DNA from: Gemmatimonadaceae bacterium
Lineage (GTDB): Bacteria > Gemmatimonadota > Gemmatimonadetes > Gemmatimonadales > Gemmatimonadaceae
Assembly (NCBI GenBank): GCA_013817305.1
Contig: JACDCY010000001.1
Span: 27,248 to 91,247, forward strand
Reading direction: 5' to 3'
Length of the DNA: 64,000 nucleotides
The translations under genes were made by a program, and so were the position numbers. Under the pieces are notes generated by a model. That model was given only the letters and a program-made list of their open reading frames with translations. It ran no database searches and had not been told where the DNA came from. Positions 34,619 through 44,227 of this stretch are shown here, in pieces (position 1 is the stretch's first letter; the number at the start of each line of letters is the position of its first letter).

Positions 34619-34957
34619 ATGACCGCGCAAACACCGGCTATGGAGCCCTACTCCCGCCATGTGCTCATCTGCACCGGCGAATTCTGCTCTCCCGACCGCG
34701 GCGGTCGCGCGCTTTACGCCAGGCTTTCGATGCTCCTTCAGCGCGAGGGCCTGCTGTTCGGCCCTCGACGCGTAAAGCGCGGGGAGACCCCCTGCCTCGG
34801 CGTGTGCGTCGGCGGTCCGATCCTGGTCGTGTATCCCGAAGGCGTGTGGTACGCGGGGGTCACGGCCGAGCTGCTTGAGCGAATCGTCGTCGACCATCTC
34901 AAGAACGGGCAGGTGGTACAGGAAGCGGTCTTCCATCGGCTAGCTTTAGAGTCCTAA
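34619..34957 (+). CDS. 2Fe-2S thioredoxin-like ferredoxin
   Basis: The 112-residue protein carries the four-cysteine pattern of shethna/thioredoxin-like 2Fe-2S ferredoxins: CTGEFCSPDRGG, then about 35 residues on, TPCLGVCVGGPILVVYPEG. The segment ending VWYAGVT is also typical. It is probably a small electron carrier or redox sensor. It is divergent from the OsmC-like gene, with about 80 bases between the starts, which hints at shared redox or stress roles. Confidence 0.82.
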   Translation: MTAQTPAMEPYSRHVLICTGEFCSPDRGGRALYARLSMLLQREGLLFGPRRVKRGETPCLGVCVGGPILVVYPEGVWYAGVTAELLERIVVDHLKNGQVVQEAVFHRLALES

Positions 34958-34970
34958 CCGGAGCCCAAAT

Positions 34971-35309
34971 TTGCAGCCGCCCAATCCTCGCCGTCTCGTC
35001 CTGAGCGCCGCCCGCAAGTACATCTTCGACAACAAGGACCCCGAGCGCTTCCTCGAGGACGTCGCATCGGGTCCTCATGAATCGGAAGCTCCAAGACTCA
35101 CCCCCAACGCGATAGAGAGAAGCCGCATGCAGCGCACCCGAGACAAGATCCTGACGAATCTGGAGGAGATGTATCGCGAGGCGTTCGAGAGAGCACGCAC
35201 GTCCGGGGACCCTTCCCAGATGGCGACGCTCGACTTCGCGTACCGGCGCGAGCAACTGTATTTCGAAGTCCTACTCGACGTTCGGGACGCTCTCGATACG
35301 AAACGATAG
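34971..35309 (+). CDS. Conserved hypothetical, mostly helical protein
   Basis: The 112-residue protein begins at a TTG 14 bases after the ferredoxin gene. It is charged and predicted helical throughout (ERSRMQRTRDKILTNLEEMY, RREQLYFEVLLDVRDALD). It has no signal peptide or metal motif. I know no family for it. The close spacing suggests cotranscription with the ferredoxin. Confidence 0.55.
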   Translation: MQPPNPRRLVLSAARKYIFDNKDPERFLEDVASGPHESEAPRLTPNAIERSRMQRTRDKILTNLEEMYREAFERARTSGDPSQMATLDFAYRREQLYFEVLLDVRDALDTKR

Positions 35310-35340
35310 GCTCGGCTTCCGGCAAGCGTAGGACGCAGCA

Positions 35341-36348
35341 TTGACGACCATGTGGGGCTGGATCGGCTTCAATGCCGTCGTGCTGGCTCTGATCGGGGTG
35401 GACCTGCTTGTCTTCCATCGGCGCGCGCGGCAAACGTCCCTAAAGGAGGCAGCCGTCTGGAGCGCGGTGTGGGTGGGGCTGTCGCTCACGTTCTCCCTGT
35501 TCGTTTTTCGCTTCATGGGGAAGAACTCCGGGCTCGAATTCCTGGCCGGATACCTGATCGAGTACGCGTTGTCGGTCGACAACATCTTTGTGTTCGTCCT
35601 GATATTCGGCTACTTCAGGATTCCGATGGAGTATCAGCGCCGCGTGCTGCTGTGGGGGATCATGGGCGCCCTGATTCTGCGCGGCGCGATGATCGCTGCG
35701 GGCGCGGTGCTGGTGTCCCGGTTCGAGTGGATCTTGTATTTGTTCGGCGCGTTCCTCGTGTTCACCGGCGTGAGGATGGCGCTGCAGAAGGCGGGGGACC
35801 AGTACGATCCCGAGGACAACCCGGTGCTCCGGCTCGTGCGCAGGGTGATTCCGGTGACGTCCGAATATCATGGTCAGAAGTTTTTCGTGCGCTTGCCCGA
35901 CGAGAGCGGGGTCGTGCGAATCATGGCGACGCCCCTGTTCATCGTCCTGATCCTGGTCGAAACCACCGACGTCATCTTCGCGACCGACTCCATTCCGGCC
36001 ATCTTCGCGGTGACTCGGGATCCGTTCATCGTATATACGTCCAACGTGTGCGCCGTGCTCGGCCTCCGCGCGCTCTATTTCCTTCTTGCCGGCATCGTGG
36101 ACAAGTTCCATTATCTCAAGGTCGGCCTCTCGATCGTGCTCATATTCATCGGCCTGAAGATGCTGGGCGAGAGTTTCGTGCACATCCCAATCGCCGTATC
36201 GCTGGGCGTGGTCGCTCTCATTCTCGTGTCGTCGGTGATTGCTTCCTTGCGGTGGCCGCGCCACGACCCGCCGTCGATTCCACCGCTTGCGAGCCTGGGG
36301 CAGCACCACGACTCCCATTCGGAGAAATCGGAGAAGAAGTCAGGCTAA
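35341..36348 (+). CDS. TerC/Alx-family integral membrane protein
   Basis: The 335-residue protein has about eight membrane segments and the TerC signatures YALSVDNIFVFVLIF and LVETTDVIFATDSIPAIFAV. Acidic residues inside the membrane are thought to move metal ions; homologues include tellurite-resistance TerC and the manganese exporter Alx. The TTG at 35341 is taken because AGGA lies seven bases upstream; an ATG at 35350 is possible. A His/Ser-rich tail (HHDSHSEKSEKK) could bind metal. Confidence 0.92.
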   Translation: MTTMWGWIGFNAVVLALIGVDLLVFHRRARQTSLKEAAVWSAVWVGLSLTFSLFVFRFMGKNSGLEFLAGYLIEYALSVDNIFVFVLIFGYFRIPMEYQRRVLLWGIMGALILRGAMIAAGAVLVSRFEWILYLFGAFLVFTGVRMALQKAGDQYDPEDNPVLRLVRRVIPVTSEYHGQKFFVRLPDESGVVRIMATPLFIVLILVETTDVIFATDSIPAIFAVTRDPFIVYTSNVCAVLGLRALYFLLAGIVDKFHYLKVGLSIVLIFIGLKMLGESFVHIPIAVSLGVVALILVSSVIASLRWPRHDPPSIPPLASLGQHHDSHSEKSEKKSG

Positions 36349-36427
36349 ACGCCCTTGTGACGCTGAAGTGACTGTACGGGGTGAGCGTGCGCGGGAAACA
36401 AGAACTGTCTTTAATGTCGAGGTAACG

Positions 36428-37288
36428 ATGAATCGATCCCGGACGTGGTGGCTGCTCGCGGCTGCTCAGTGCGTGCTGCTCGCGTTGTGTCCCACCCCCG
36501 CGTTTGCGCAGGACGTGTCGGGGCTCACCTTTGACGTGACGATTACGACCGGAGATTCTGCGGCCGCCACCGTCCAGAGTGGCAGCGGATGGATCGCCGG
36601 CAAGAGCTCGCGCCTGGATCTTCGCGGGCCCGGTAATGCTGCGCAGGCCATGCCTGGAATGCCAGGGCAGAACTTGTCCATCGTCGTTCGGGACTCGAGC
36701 GGCGCTCCCGTGATCGCGATGGTCGACCACGATGCGAAGAAAGTGATGTACCCGGCAAAGATGATGGCGATGTTGCAGGAGATGATGGAGTCGTTGCCTG
36801 AAAGACCCAAGGTGGGCTTTTCGGTTACCAACATTGTGGTGGACACACTGGGCGCGGGCGAGACGATTTCGGGATTCGCGACGAAACGGTTCCGGCTCTC
36901 GGCCGACCTTTCCGTGTCGATGGAAATGATGGGTGAGAGCATGGACCAGAGGATCCACGTCGTGTCGGAGGGAGACTACGCCGAAGAGCTTGCGGGTTAT
37001 GTAGACCCGTTGCAGACCACTCGCTCCCTCGAGGCGATGACGTCGGGAATGCCGGGAATGGATTCGTCCGCCGTAGCGGAGCTGGGCAAGCTCGCCGCTG
37101 CGAGGCCGCGCGGACTTCCGCTGCGCCAGAGCGATCGAATGACTGGGGCTTCGGAGGGCGGGATGCCGACGCCGGCAACCTTGACCGCGCTTTCGAACAT
37201 CAAGCGGGCGGAGTTTTCCCCCACGGTATTCAGTATCCCGGACGGGTACACGGAAATGGAGATGCCGCATATCCCCGGATTGAATTAG
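36428..37288 (+). CDS. Secreted DUF4412-like protein
   Basis: The 286-residue protein has a signal peptide ending PAFAQ. Its start at 36428 is set by GAGGT before the ATG. The mature part is beta-rich and starts GLTFDVTITTGDSA. It is unusually rich in Met and Gly in MPGMPGQN, MMAMLQEMMES and SGMPGMDSS. The layout recalls DUF4412 proteins, which resemble LolA-type lipoprotein carriers. Met-rich patches could bind copper, but this is speculation. It lies 80 bases after terC on the same strand. Confidence 0.65.
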   Translation: MNRSRTWWLLAAAQCVLLALCPTPAFAQDVSGLTFDVTITTGDSAAATVQSGSGWIAGKSSRLDLRGPGNAAQAMPGMPGQNLSIVVRDSSGAPVIAMVDHDAKKVMYPAKMMAMLQEMMESLPERPKVGFSVTNIVVDTLGAGETISGFATKRFRLSADLSVSMEMMGESMDQRIHVVSEGDYAEELAGYVDPLQTTRSLEAMTSGMPGMDSSAVAELGKLAAARPRGLPLRQSDRMTGASEGGMPTPATLTALSNIKRAEFSPTVFSIPDGYTEMEMPHIPGLN

Positions 37289-37322
37289 AAACAGTATTAT
37301 CGCCGCACCGCCGCATGGAGGA

Positions 37323-39005
37323 GTGAGGACACTGCGTGCTTTCTTCGGTATCTTCAACATGTTTGCCGCGGCGTTCGTTTGCGGTGGCTGCGCCGGCGCT
37401 GTGACCAGGGGACCCGCCGCGACGCTCGCCATCACCAACGCGCGCGTCTGGACCGCGGACGACGCGCGACCATGGGCCTCGGCGATCGCGATCGGCGGCG
37501 ACAGGATCCTGGCCGTTGGATCCGACGCGCAGATCACCGCGCTGGTCAACGCTGGCACGCGCGTGATAGACGCACGAGGCCAGATGGTTGTGCCTGGCTT
37601 TATCGACTCGCACGTGCACTTCCTCGACGGCGGTCGCGGACTGGCATCGGTCCAACTCCGCGACGCGGCGACGCCCGCCGAGTTCATCGCGCGGATCAAG
37701 GCGTTCGCCGCCACGGTACCGGCGGGAACCTGGATCACCGAAGGCAACTGGGACCACGAGCAATGGGGGGGCGAGCTGCCGCGCCGCGCCTGGATCGACT
37801 CGGTGACCCCCGACAATCCCGTCTGGATCAACCGCCTCGACGGCCACATGTCTCTGGCCAACACCGCCGCGCTGGCAGCCGCCGGCGTAACGCGCGCGGT
37901 CGCCGCCATCGAAGGAGGCACAATCGTACGTGACGCGAGCGGCGAACTGACGGGCATGTTCAAGGACAACGCGGCGTCGCTGGTGGGGCGGGCGGTGCCG
38001 CCCCCGACTGACGTCATGAACGACCGGGCGCTCGACGCGGCGATGACGCATGTCGCGGAGCAGGGAGTCACGTCCGTGCACCATATGGGCGGGTGGGACG
38101 ACCTCGCGGTGTTCAGGCGCGCGCTGGCACGCGGCGGGCTCCGCACGCGGATCTACGCGGCCGTGCCGCTCTCGTCATGGGCGCGGCTGCGGGACACGGT
38201 CGCCGCGGCTGGGGCCGGCGACGACTGGCTCCGCATCGGAGCGCTCAAAGGATACGTGGACGGCTCGCTCGGCTCGCATACCGCTGCATTCTTCGAGCCC
38301 TTCACCGACGCGCCCAACGATCGCGGGCTGCTCGTGAACACGCCGGAGAATCTCTACGCCTGGACGAAAGGCGCGGACGATGCAGGACTGCACGTCATGG
38401 TGCACGCGATCGGGGACCGCGCGATCCGGCTGCAGCTCGATGTCTTCGAGCGGGTGGCGCGCGAGAACGACGCGCGCGACCGCCGTTTCCGCATCGAGCA
38501 CGCACAGCATATTGCCCCGCCGGATTTCACGCGCTTCGCGCAGCTGAAAGTGATACCGAGCATGCAGCCGTACCACGCCATAGATGACGGCCGCTGGGCG
38601 GACAAGGTGATCGGCGCCGAACGCGCGCGAACCACCTACGCCTTCCGCTCGCTACTCGACGCGGGCGCGAAGCTGGCGTTCGGCAGCGACTGGTACGTCG
38701 CGCCGCCGACACCGCTGGAGGGGATCTACGCGGCCGTCACGCGCAGGACGCTGGACGAACAGAATCCGGACGGATGGGTGCCCGAGCAGAAGATCACTGT
38801 CGAGCAGGCGTTGCGCGCCTACACGACCGGCTCGGCTTACGCGGAGTTCGCCGAGCGCAGCAAGGGATCGCTCTCGCCGGGGAAACTCGCCGACATCGTG
38901 ATGGTGGATCGTGACATCACCCGTATCGCTCCCGAAGACATTCGGAAAGCGAGAGTGATGCTGACCATTGTCGGCGGGCGCGTGGTATTCGAGCGCGACA
39001 GATAG
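37323..39005 (+). CDS. YtcJ-like amidohydrolase (amidohydrolase_3), lipoprotein
   Basis: The 560-residue metal hydrolase has a lipoprotein-like N-terminus ending VCGGC. Metal-binding motifs are FIDSHVHFLDGG, HVMVHAIGDRAI, FRIEHAQHI and FGSDWYV, with the catalytic Asp in the last. KGYVDGSLGSHTAAF is the typical YtcJ/NfdA segment. Relatives hydrolyse N-substituted formamides or unknown amides. The GTG start at 37323 follows GGAGG by only one base; an ATG at 37359 is the alternative. It ends before a terminator. Confidence 0.87.
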   Translation: MRTLRAFFGIFNMFAAAFVCGGCAGAVTRGPAATLAITNARVWTADDARPWASAIAIGGDRILAVGSDAQITALVNAGTRVIDARGQMVVPGFIDSHVHFLDGGRGLASVQLRDAATPAEFIARIKAFAATVPAGTWITEGNWDHEQWGGELPRRAWIDSVTPDNPVWINRLDGHMSLANTAALAAAGVTRAVAAIEGGTIVRDASGELTGMFKDNAASLVGRAVPPPTDVMNDRALDAAMTHVAEQGVTSVHHMGGWDDLAVFRRALARGGLRTRIYAAVPLSSWARLRDTVAAAGAGDDWLRIGALKGYVDGSLGSHTAAFFEPFTDAPNDRGLLVNTPENLYAWTKGADDAGLHVMVHAIGDRAIRLQLDVFERVARENDARDRRFRIEHAQHIAPPDFTRFAQLKVIPSMQPYHAIDDGRWADKVIGAERARTTYAFRSLLDAGAKLAFGSDWYVAPPTPLEGIYAAVTRRTLDEQNPDGWVPEQKITVEQALRAYTTGSAYAEFAERSKGSLSPGKLADIVMVDRDITRIAPEDIRKARVMLTIVGGRVVFERDR

Positions 39006-39029
39006 CGATCCCGGCGAGCACACGAAAAA

Positions 39030-39058
39030 AACGCCGCGGCCAGGAGCTCCGCGGCGTT
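39030..39058 (-). terminator. Rho-independent terminator for the gene at 39078-39512
   Basis: AACGCCGCGG and CCGCGGCGTT form a 10-bp stem around a 9-base loop. On the minus strand the stem is followed by a run of seven T, the classic layout. It may also slow transcription coming from the amidohydrolase side. Confidence 0.75.
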
Positions 39059-39077
39059 CTCATTACCGGACCACCGG

Positions 39078-39512
39078 TTACATGCGAGGCGCAGTATCGC
39101 CCTCGCCCTCGCGGTATAGCCACGCACCGGCCATCGTCGCGGCCATCACCGTCACGAAGCCGAAGGCGGCACTCTTCGCATAGTCGCCCGGCGTGAACAG
39201 CCCCATCATGTGCATCCCGAAGTAGACTACGGTGAACAGGAGCCAGATGAATAGGGCGGCAGTCGCCGCTGTTCTCGGGCCAGGGCCGAATCGCGGCCGG
39301 ATCGCTGCGTACAGCCAGACCGCCATGAGGCCGAACAGCAAGTCCATGGCGAAGAAGACCGCCATAGGTGGCTCGCGCAGGTCGTGCTGCGCAAGCCATG
39401 CGTCCATGTTGTCCATCCCCATCAACATGTAGCTGGCCACGTCCAGCGCGATCCAAACGATGCCGGCGACGATGCCACCGAGCAGAACCTTGCTGTAGTT
39501 GATATTGCTCAC
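39078..39512 (-). CDS. Small four-helix membrane protein
   Basis: The 144-residue protein starts at a GTG at 39512 with GGAGGG six bases upstream. The longer open frame is shadow. Four hydrophobic helices can be seen: VLLGGIVAGIVWIALDVAS, AVFFAMDLLFGLMAVWLYA, TAALFIWLLFTVVYFGMHMM and AAFGFVTVMAATMAGAWLY. I recall similar membrane proteins annotated as hypothetical in this phylum, with no known role. It has its own terminator. Confidence 0.72.
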   Translation of the reverse strand: MSNINYSKVLLGGIVAGIVWIALDVASYMLMGMDNMDAWLAQHDLREPPMAVFFAMDLLFGLMAVWLYAAIRPRFGPGPRTAATAALFIWLLFTVVYFGMHMMGLFTPGDYAKSAAFGFVTVMAATMAGAWLYREGEGDTAPRM

Positions 39513-39610
39513 CGAGACCCTCCATAAAGGTTGGGTGCTGCGGCAATACAACTCACCCTGTCGGGGCGTCAGGTCAAGGAAAACCGCGTGTGTAGAATTT
39601 CTACAAACGC

Positions 39611-41737
39611 CTAGTAGCCGGCGATCTCCTCGTACGCGCGCTTGAAGTCGGCGACCTGCGGAAGGATTGCGTCCTCGAGCTGCGGAGCGTAACCGACGAA
39701 GGTATCCGTCGACGCGACACGTCTCACAGGCGCGTCCAGCCACGCGAAGCATTCATCCGCGATGGCGGCGGAGATCTCCGCCCCGTAACCCCACGACAGT
39801 GAATCCTCGTACGCGACGATCACGCGCGAGGTCTTTTTGGCCGAAGTAAATACGGCTTCACGATCCCAGGGGCTGAGCGACCGGAGGTCGATCACTTCCA
39901 CCGATATTCCGCTGTCGGCCACGGCGTTGGCCGCCGTCAGTGCGCGCTGCACGGTGGCGCCGTAGGTGACAACGGTCACATCCGTGCCCTCGCGAACGAT
40001 GCGTGCCTTCCCGAAGGGAATCATGAAGTTCGGGCCCGGATACGCGCTCTTGTTGTATGTCTGCCGGTACAGGTGCTTGTGTTCGAGGAAGATGACGGGG
40101 TCGTCGCAGCGGATCGCGGTCCGGAGCAATCCATTTGCGTCGAGCGCTGTCGAAGGACACATCACCCGCAGGCCGGGACAGTGCGTGAACAACGACGCGC
40201 CGGTCTGCGAGTGATAAATCGCGCCGCGGATGTAGCCGCCGTACGTCACGCGCACGACGACGGGCGAGGAGAAGTTGTTGTTCGATCTCCAGCGCATCGT
40301 GGCCAGCTCATTCCTGATCTGCATGTACGCCGGCCAGATGTAATCGAAGAACTGGATCTCCACGACGGGCTTGAAGCCGCGCGTCGCCAGACCTATCGCG
40401 CGTCCGACGATGTTGGCTTCGGCCAGCGGCGAGTTGTACACACGGTGTCCGCCGAACTCCTTCTGCAGCCCCCACGTCACCTTGAAGACGCCACCCTTAC
40501 CCTTGACCTTGCCCGCATGCTCTTCGCGTGAGATATCGGCGACGTCCTGGCCAAAGAGCAGGATCTTCTCGTCGCGGCGCATTTCGTCCTTCATGCACGC
40601 GTTGAGCAGGTCCACCATCGTGGTCGGATCGCCGCTGAACCGCGGGTCGTCCTCGGTGTCGAACTGCTCGCTCGTCGGATCGACGGACGGCGAGTACACG
40701 CCGAAGTGCACCGTGTCTTCGGTGGGCTGCGGCTGGGCAAGCGCGTCGTCGGTCGCCGCGAGGATCACGGCGTCGACTTCCTCCTGAATCTTGGTTAACT
40801 CCGCCTCGGTCGCGTGCCCCTGCTCGAGCAGCCACTTCGGGAACATCGTGACGGGATCGCGCGCGGCATCCGACTCACGCTCGTCAGCCGGGCGGTACAT
40901 GGTCTCGTCATCGGACAACGAATGCGAATACGGGCGGATCACCTTCGCGTGCACCAGCGCCGGTCCCTTGCGCTTGCGGACGTGATCTATCGCTTTCGCG
41001 AGCGTGTCGTAGCTCGCGATGAAATCGCAGCCGTCGCACTCTTCCACGAGGAGCCCCGGAAACGAGCGCACCAGCTTGGAGATGCTTCCGCCGGCGGTGT
41101 TCACCTCCACCGGCACCGAGATGGCGTAGCCGTTGTCCTCCACGAGGTAGAGAACCGGCAGCTTGAGGTTGCAAGCGGTGTTGAGCGATTCCCAGAACTC
41201 GCCTTCGCTCGTGGTTCCCTCGCCGGTGGACACGTACACGACTTCGTCTTTCTGAAAGCCTTCCGTGATTCCGATCAGCCTGGCGCGCATTGAAGCCTCC
41301 GCGCAGCCGACCGACTGCAGGAATTGCGTTCCAGTCGGCGACGACGAGGACACGATGTTGTAGTCCTTGTGGCCCCAGTGGCTCGGCATCTGCCGGCCGC
41401 CCGACGCGGGATCCACGGCCGCGCCCACGGCCTCGTACAACATCTCCGCGGGCGTCACTCCCAGCTGCAGGCATAGCGCGCGATCGCGGTAGTACGTGTA
41501 GAACCAGTCGTACGCTGACTTGAGCTGCATCGCCGCCGCGGTAAGGATCGCTTCGTGCCCGGCGCCGGAGATCTGGAAAAAAATCTTGTTCTGCCGTTTG
41601 AGCTGGACTTCCTTGTCGTCCAGCTTCCGCGACGTGAGCATGTTGCGGTACGCGGCCTGGAGCTGGTCGCGGCCGAGCGCGCTCGGCGGGGCTTGCTTGG
41701 ACGACGTCTTGGGCTCGGGGGCAGCGCGGGTGGCCAT
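39611..41737 (-). CDS. 2-oxoacid (branched-chain type) dehydrogenase E1, fused alpha and beta subunits
   Basis: The 708-residue protein decarboxylates a 2-oxoacid with thiamine diphosphate and passes the acyl group to E2. Residues about 20-350 are the alpha part, with [25 protein letters not shown] and the ThDP motif region ([25 protein letters not shown]). The second half is the beta part ([51 protein letters not shown]). Separate subunits are the rule in E. coli-like bacteria, so this is a natural fusion. The ATG at 41737 excludes a non-homologous extension. No E2 or E3 gene is adjacent. Confidence 0.93.
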   Translation of the reverse strand: MATRAAPEPKTSSKQAPPSALGRDQLQAAYRNMLTSRKLDDKEVQLKRQNKIFFQISGAGHEAILTAAAMQLKSAYDWFYTYYRDRALCLQLGVTPAEMLYEAVGAAVDPASGGRQMPSHWGHKDYNIVSSSSPTGTQFLQSVGCAEASMRARLIGITEGFQKDEVVYVSTGEGTTSEGEFWESLNTACNLKLPVLYLVEDNGYAISVPVEVNTAGGSISKLVRSFPGLLVEECDGCDFIASYDTLAKAIDHVRKRKGPALVHAKVIRPYSHSLSDDETMYRPADERESDAARDPVTMFPKWLLEQGHATEAELTKIQEEVDAVILAATDDALAQPQPTEDTVHFGVYSPSVDPTSEQFDTEDDPRFSGDPTTMVDLLNACMKDEMRRDEKILLFGQDVADISREEHAGKVKGKGGVFKVTWGLQKEFGGHRVYNSPLAEANIVGRAIGLATRGFKPVVEIQFFDYIWPAYMQIRNELATMRWRSNNNFSSPVVVRVTYGGYIRGAIYHSQTGASLFTHCPGLRVMCPSTALDANGLLRTAIRCDDPVIFLEHKHLYRQTYNKSAYPGPNFMIPFGKARIVREGTDVTVVTYGATVQRALTAANAVADSGISVEVIDLRSLSPWDREAVFTSAKKTSRVIVAYEDSLSWGYGAEISAAIADECFAWLDAPVRRVASTDTFVGYAPQLEDAILPQVADFKRAYEEIAGY

Positions 41738-41852
41738 TTCTGGAAAATAGTGGTTGGAGGCGGGTAGGGGATATGGCCGGTGGCGGGGTTTATGCGCAGA
41801 TGTGTCGTTGACTGCCACTTCGAACTGATAAGCTGCGAGCGGCCAGCCAACC

Positions 41853-41869
41853 GCTGTCAGCCTGACAGC
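41853..41869. promoter_or_regulatory. 8-bp inverted repeat upstream of lipoprotein gene
   Basis: GCTGTCAG and CTGACAGC flank a single base, 17 bases before the start codon at 41887 and just ahead of the ribosome-binding AGGAG. It could be an operator or a short hairpin that affects translation. No other copy was noticed. Confidence 0.3.
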
Positions 41870-41886
41870 TGCCTCAGGAGATTACC

Positions 41887-42324
41887 ATGCGTGGCTTCAC
41901 CCGTATTTCCTTCGTTGCAGCAACCTTGGTGTCGGCGTGTGCTCAGCCCGCGCCAAACGGCGGCGGGCCCGCGGATAGCGCGCCGCCGCCCGCGAGCGGC
42001 GGTTTCACCGGTGACCAGGCGGACTGGGCCGCCATCCTTCGACTCGAGGATCAGGCGAAGGCGATCGCGAAGAGCTCCGGCTGCGCCCGGGTATCCGAGT
42101 GCCGGACAGCGCCGGTCGGCAATCGCGCGTGCGGTGGGCCTCGATACTACATCGCGTATTGCTCGACCACGACGGACTCCGTCACGCTATTCAGAAAGCT
42201 CGGCGAGGTGGCGGAGGCAGAGAACGCGTACAACCGCAAATACGGCATCGCCTCGACGTGCGAATTCAGAATGCCGGGGCCGGTCACCCTGGCCGGAGGC
42301 GAGTGTCGAGCCGCTGGTCAGTAA
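41887..42324 (+). CDS. Cysteine-containing lipoprotein, unknown function
   Basis: The 145-residue product has AGGAG before the ATG and a lipoprotein signal (LVSAC). A Pro/Gly-rich spacer follows, then a compact domain with six cysteines in SGCARVSECR, NRACGGPRYYIAYCS, TCEFR and GECRA. This pattern suggests disulfides in an outer-envelope protein. It overlaps the convergent nadE gene by seven bases at its end. I recognise no family. Confidence 0.7.
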   Translation: MRGFTRISFVAATLVSACAQPAPNGGGPADSAPPPASGGFTGDQADWAAILRLEDQAKAIAKSSGCARVSECRTAPVGNRACGGPRYYIAYCSTTTDSVTLFRKLGEVAEAENAYNRKYGIASTCEFRMPGPVTLAGGECRAAGQ

Positions 42325-44189
42325 TCGACGGGGCGTAGATAGGATTCGCCGATCGCCGCGTTGCTGAGCATCGCGACGGTCGGCAGCTTGCGTTTCCAGT
42401 GCGTGGACGAGAGCCGCTTGTTGACGACATCAACTTCGGCGGCGTCGAAGCCGCGAGAGATGATCTCCTCCGGCCGGTAACCGCTTACGAGCCAATTCAG
42501 AATCTCGTCCGCTTTCGCGTACGTGATCCCCATGTCCCCTTCATCGGTTTGGCCCTGTACCAGATCCGCCGTCGGCGGCTTGGAGACAATCTCGTTGGGG
42601 ACGCCCAGATGCCGCGACAGCGCGAGCACTTGCGTCTTCAGCAGGTCGCCCAGCGGATTGATCGGCGGAGTATCGTCCGCATGCCAGGTGAAATAGCCGA
42701 ACAGGCGCTCGGTCTTGTTTCCAGTTCCGATCGGCAGCGCTCCGTGCTTGGCCGACATGTCGAACAGAGCAATCATTCGCATTCGCGCCATCACGTTGCC
42801 GCGTCGCGTCGCGTTGGCGCCGGGCTCGCCGCGCAGGTATCCGTCCACCGCGTCGGTGATCTCGATGGTCTCCGACTCGATGCCAAGGTCGTCGATCACG
42901 AGCTGCGCATGCGCCAGGCTGTCCGGGCTCGACGATTTGTAGGGGAGCCGCACGGCGATCACGTTCTCCGGGCCCAGCGCCCGGGCGGCCAGGTAGGTGG
43001 AGCACGCCGAATCGACGCCGCCCGACAGCGCGACTACGACCTTGCTGAAACCACGCCGCTCCATCTCGTCTCGGAGAAATGCGACAAGCCACTCGGCCGT
43101 GAGCTGCGGATCGATCTCGATCGGCGGTGGAGAGAGCGGCCGCTCGAGCACGCGGGTGACTTTGAGCTGACCCTTCCTCGCGCTGGTCGCGGAAGACTTG
43201 GTTTTTCCCGCTTGCGCTGCCTTGGCGACCTTCGCAGCAGCGGGCTTCTTCTTCGCCTTGTCGAACTGGAGATCGACGGGATCACCGCGCTTGATCGCCT
43301 GCACGTTCTCCAGCATGTGCGGCAGAAGCGTCTCGAAGTCGCTGAGCAACGGCATGTCCGACCGCGCCCTCGTCACATCGGTCATGTCCACAGTGACGCT
43401 CACGATTCCTTCGTCCCATACGGGGCCGCGCGCGCGAATGTCTCCCTTGGGTCCGACGACCACGGAGCCGCCGGTGAGAAGCTTTCCCCCCTCGCTGCCC
43501 ACGAGCTGCGCGATGGAGACGTACATCCCGTGCTCCTCGGCGATGTCGCGCGCGAGGCGGTCCCAACGGTCGAGCGTAGCCGGCCCGGGTGCCGGAGTGT
43601 CCGCGGCTTCGCGCGGCCACGGCCCGCGGCCGGGCGACGCCGAGTGAATCAACAGAAGGCGAGCGCCGTCGAGGGCCGCCACTGTACCCATGAAGCTGTG
43701 CCACGCATCTTCGCAAACCACCATCGCGACGCGACCCACGCTCGTATCGAATGCCCGCAGCTCCAGACCGCGATCGACGAAGCGCTCTTCATCGAACAAG
43801 CCGTAAGTCGGCAGAAACAGCTTGCGGTGCACGTGGCGAATCAGCGGCGCATCCCCGCCCAGCGTGACGTACAGCGCGCTGTTGTACAGCGAGTTCTGGA
43901 AAAGCTCATAGAATCCGATCGCGACGTCCAGCGTGCGCGCGGACCCGGCTGCGTCGCTGTAAACTTTGTGCAGATCGGCCGCGAGCGAGCCGGCGGTGAC
44001 GGCGACCTCACGGACCCCGCCCTCCACGAAGTAACCGGTAAGCGCGGTCTCCGCGAAATGGACTACGTCGGGGCGGGGGTCGAGAGCGTCGAGCTGGCCG
44101 AACAGCGGGCCGAGCCGCTCGAGGCTGCCGGCGTAATCACCCTTACGTGGTTTGAACTGAACCGTTGCCAGGTGTACTAGTGAAGGCAT
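42318..44189 (-). CDS. nadE: Glutamine-dependent NAD+ synthetase
   Basis: This enzyme makes NAD+ from deamido-NAD+ with glutamine as ammonia source. The 623-residue protein has an N-terminal nitrilase-type glutaminase whose triad is visible as FAETALTG (Glu), VHRKLFLPTYG (Lys) and VVCEDAWHS (Cys). The C-terminal synthetase domain has the ATP P-loop ALSGGVDSACS, plus GTGNKTERLFGYFT and DLLKTQV. Between them lies a Lys/Ala-rich linker of about 35 residues. The ATG at 44189 gives the typical start SLVHLATVQF. It is divergent from the PBP gene. Confidence 0.94.
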   Translation of the reverse strand: MPSLVHLATVQFKPRKGDYAGSLERLGPLFGQLDALDPRPDVVHFAETALTGYFVEGGVREVAVTAGSLAADLHKVYSDAAGSARTLDVAIGFYELFQNSLYNSALYVTLGGDAPLIRHVHRKLFLPTYGLFDEERFVDRGLELRAFDTSVGRVAMVVCEDAWHSFMGTVAALDGARLLLIHSASPGRGPWPREAADTPAPGPATLDRWDRLARDIAEEHGMYVSIAQLVGSEGGKLLTGGSVVVGPKGDIRARGPVWDEGIVSVTVDMTDVTRARSDMPLLSDFETLLPHMLENVQAIKRGDPVDLQFDKAKKKPAAAKVAKAAQAGKTKSSATSARKGQLKVTRVLERPLSPPPIEIDPQLTAEWLVAFLRDEMERRGFSKVVVALSGGVDSACSTYLAARALGPENVIAVRLPYKSSSPDSLAHAQLVIDDLGIESETIEITDAVDGYLRGEPGANATRRGNVMARMRMIALFDMSAKHGALPIGTGNKTERLFGYFTWHADDTPPINPLGDLLKTQVLALSRHLGVPNEIVSKPPTADLVQGQTDEGDMGITYAKADEILNWLVSGYRPEEIISRGFDAAEVDVVNKRLSSTHWKRKLPTVAMLSNAAIGESYLRPVDY

Positions 44190-44227
44190 TGACCGAACAT
44201 TACTTGACACCTCCAACCTTCGCACCT

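Noticed and set aside
36218..38146. 642-codon minus-strand frame
   Set aside because: It lies antisense to the TerC end, the DUF4412-like gene and the amidohydrolase, all of which have clear motifs. Long antisense frames are common in GC-rich DNA.
42399..44180. 593-codon plus-strand frame
   Set aside because: It is fully antisense to nadE, whose catalytic motifs are all present, and has an Arg/His-rich composition with no domain.
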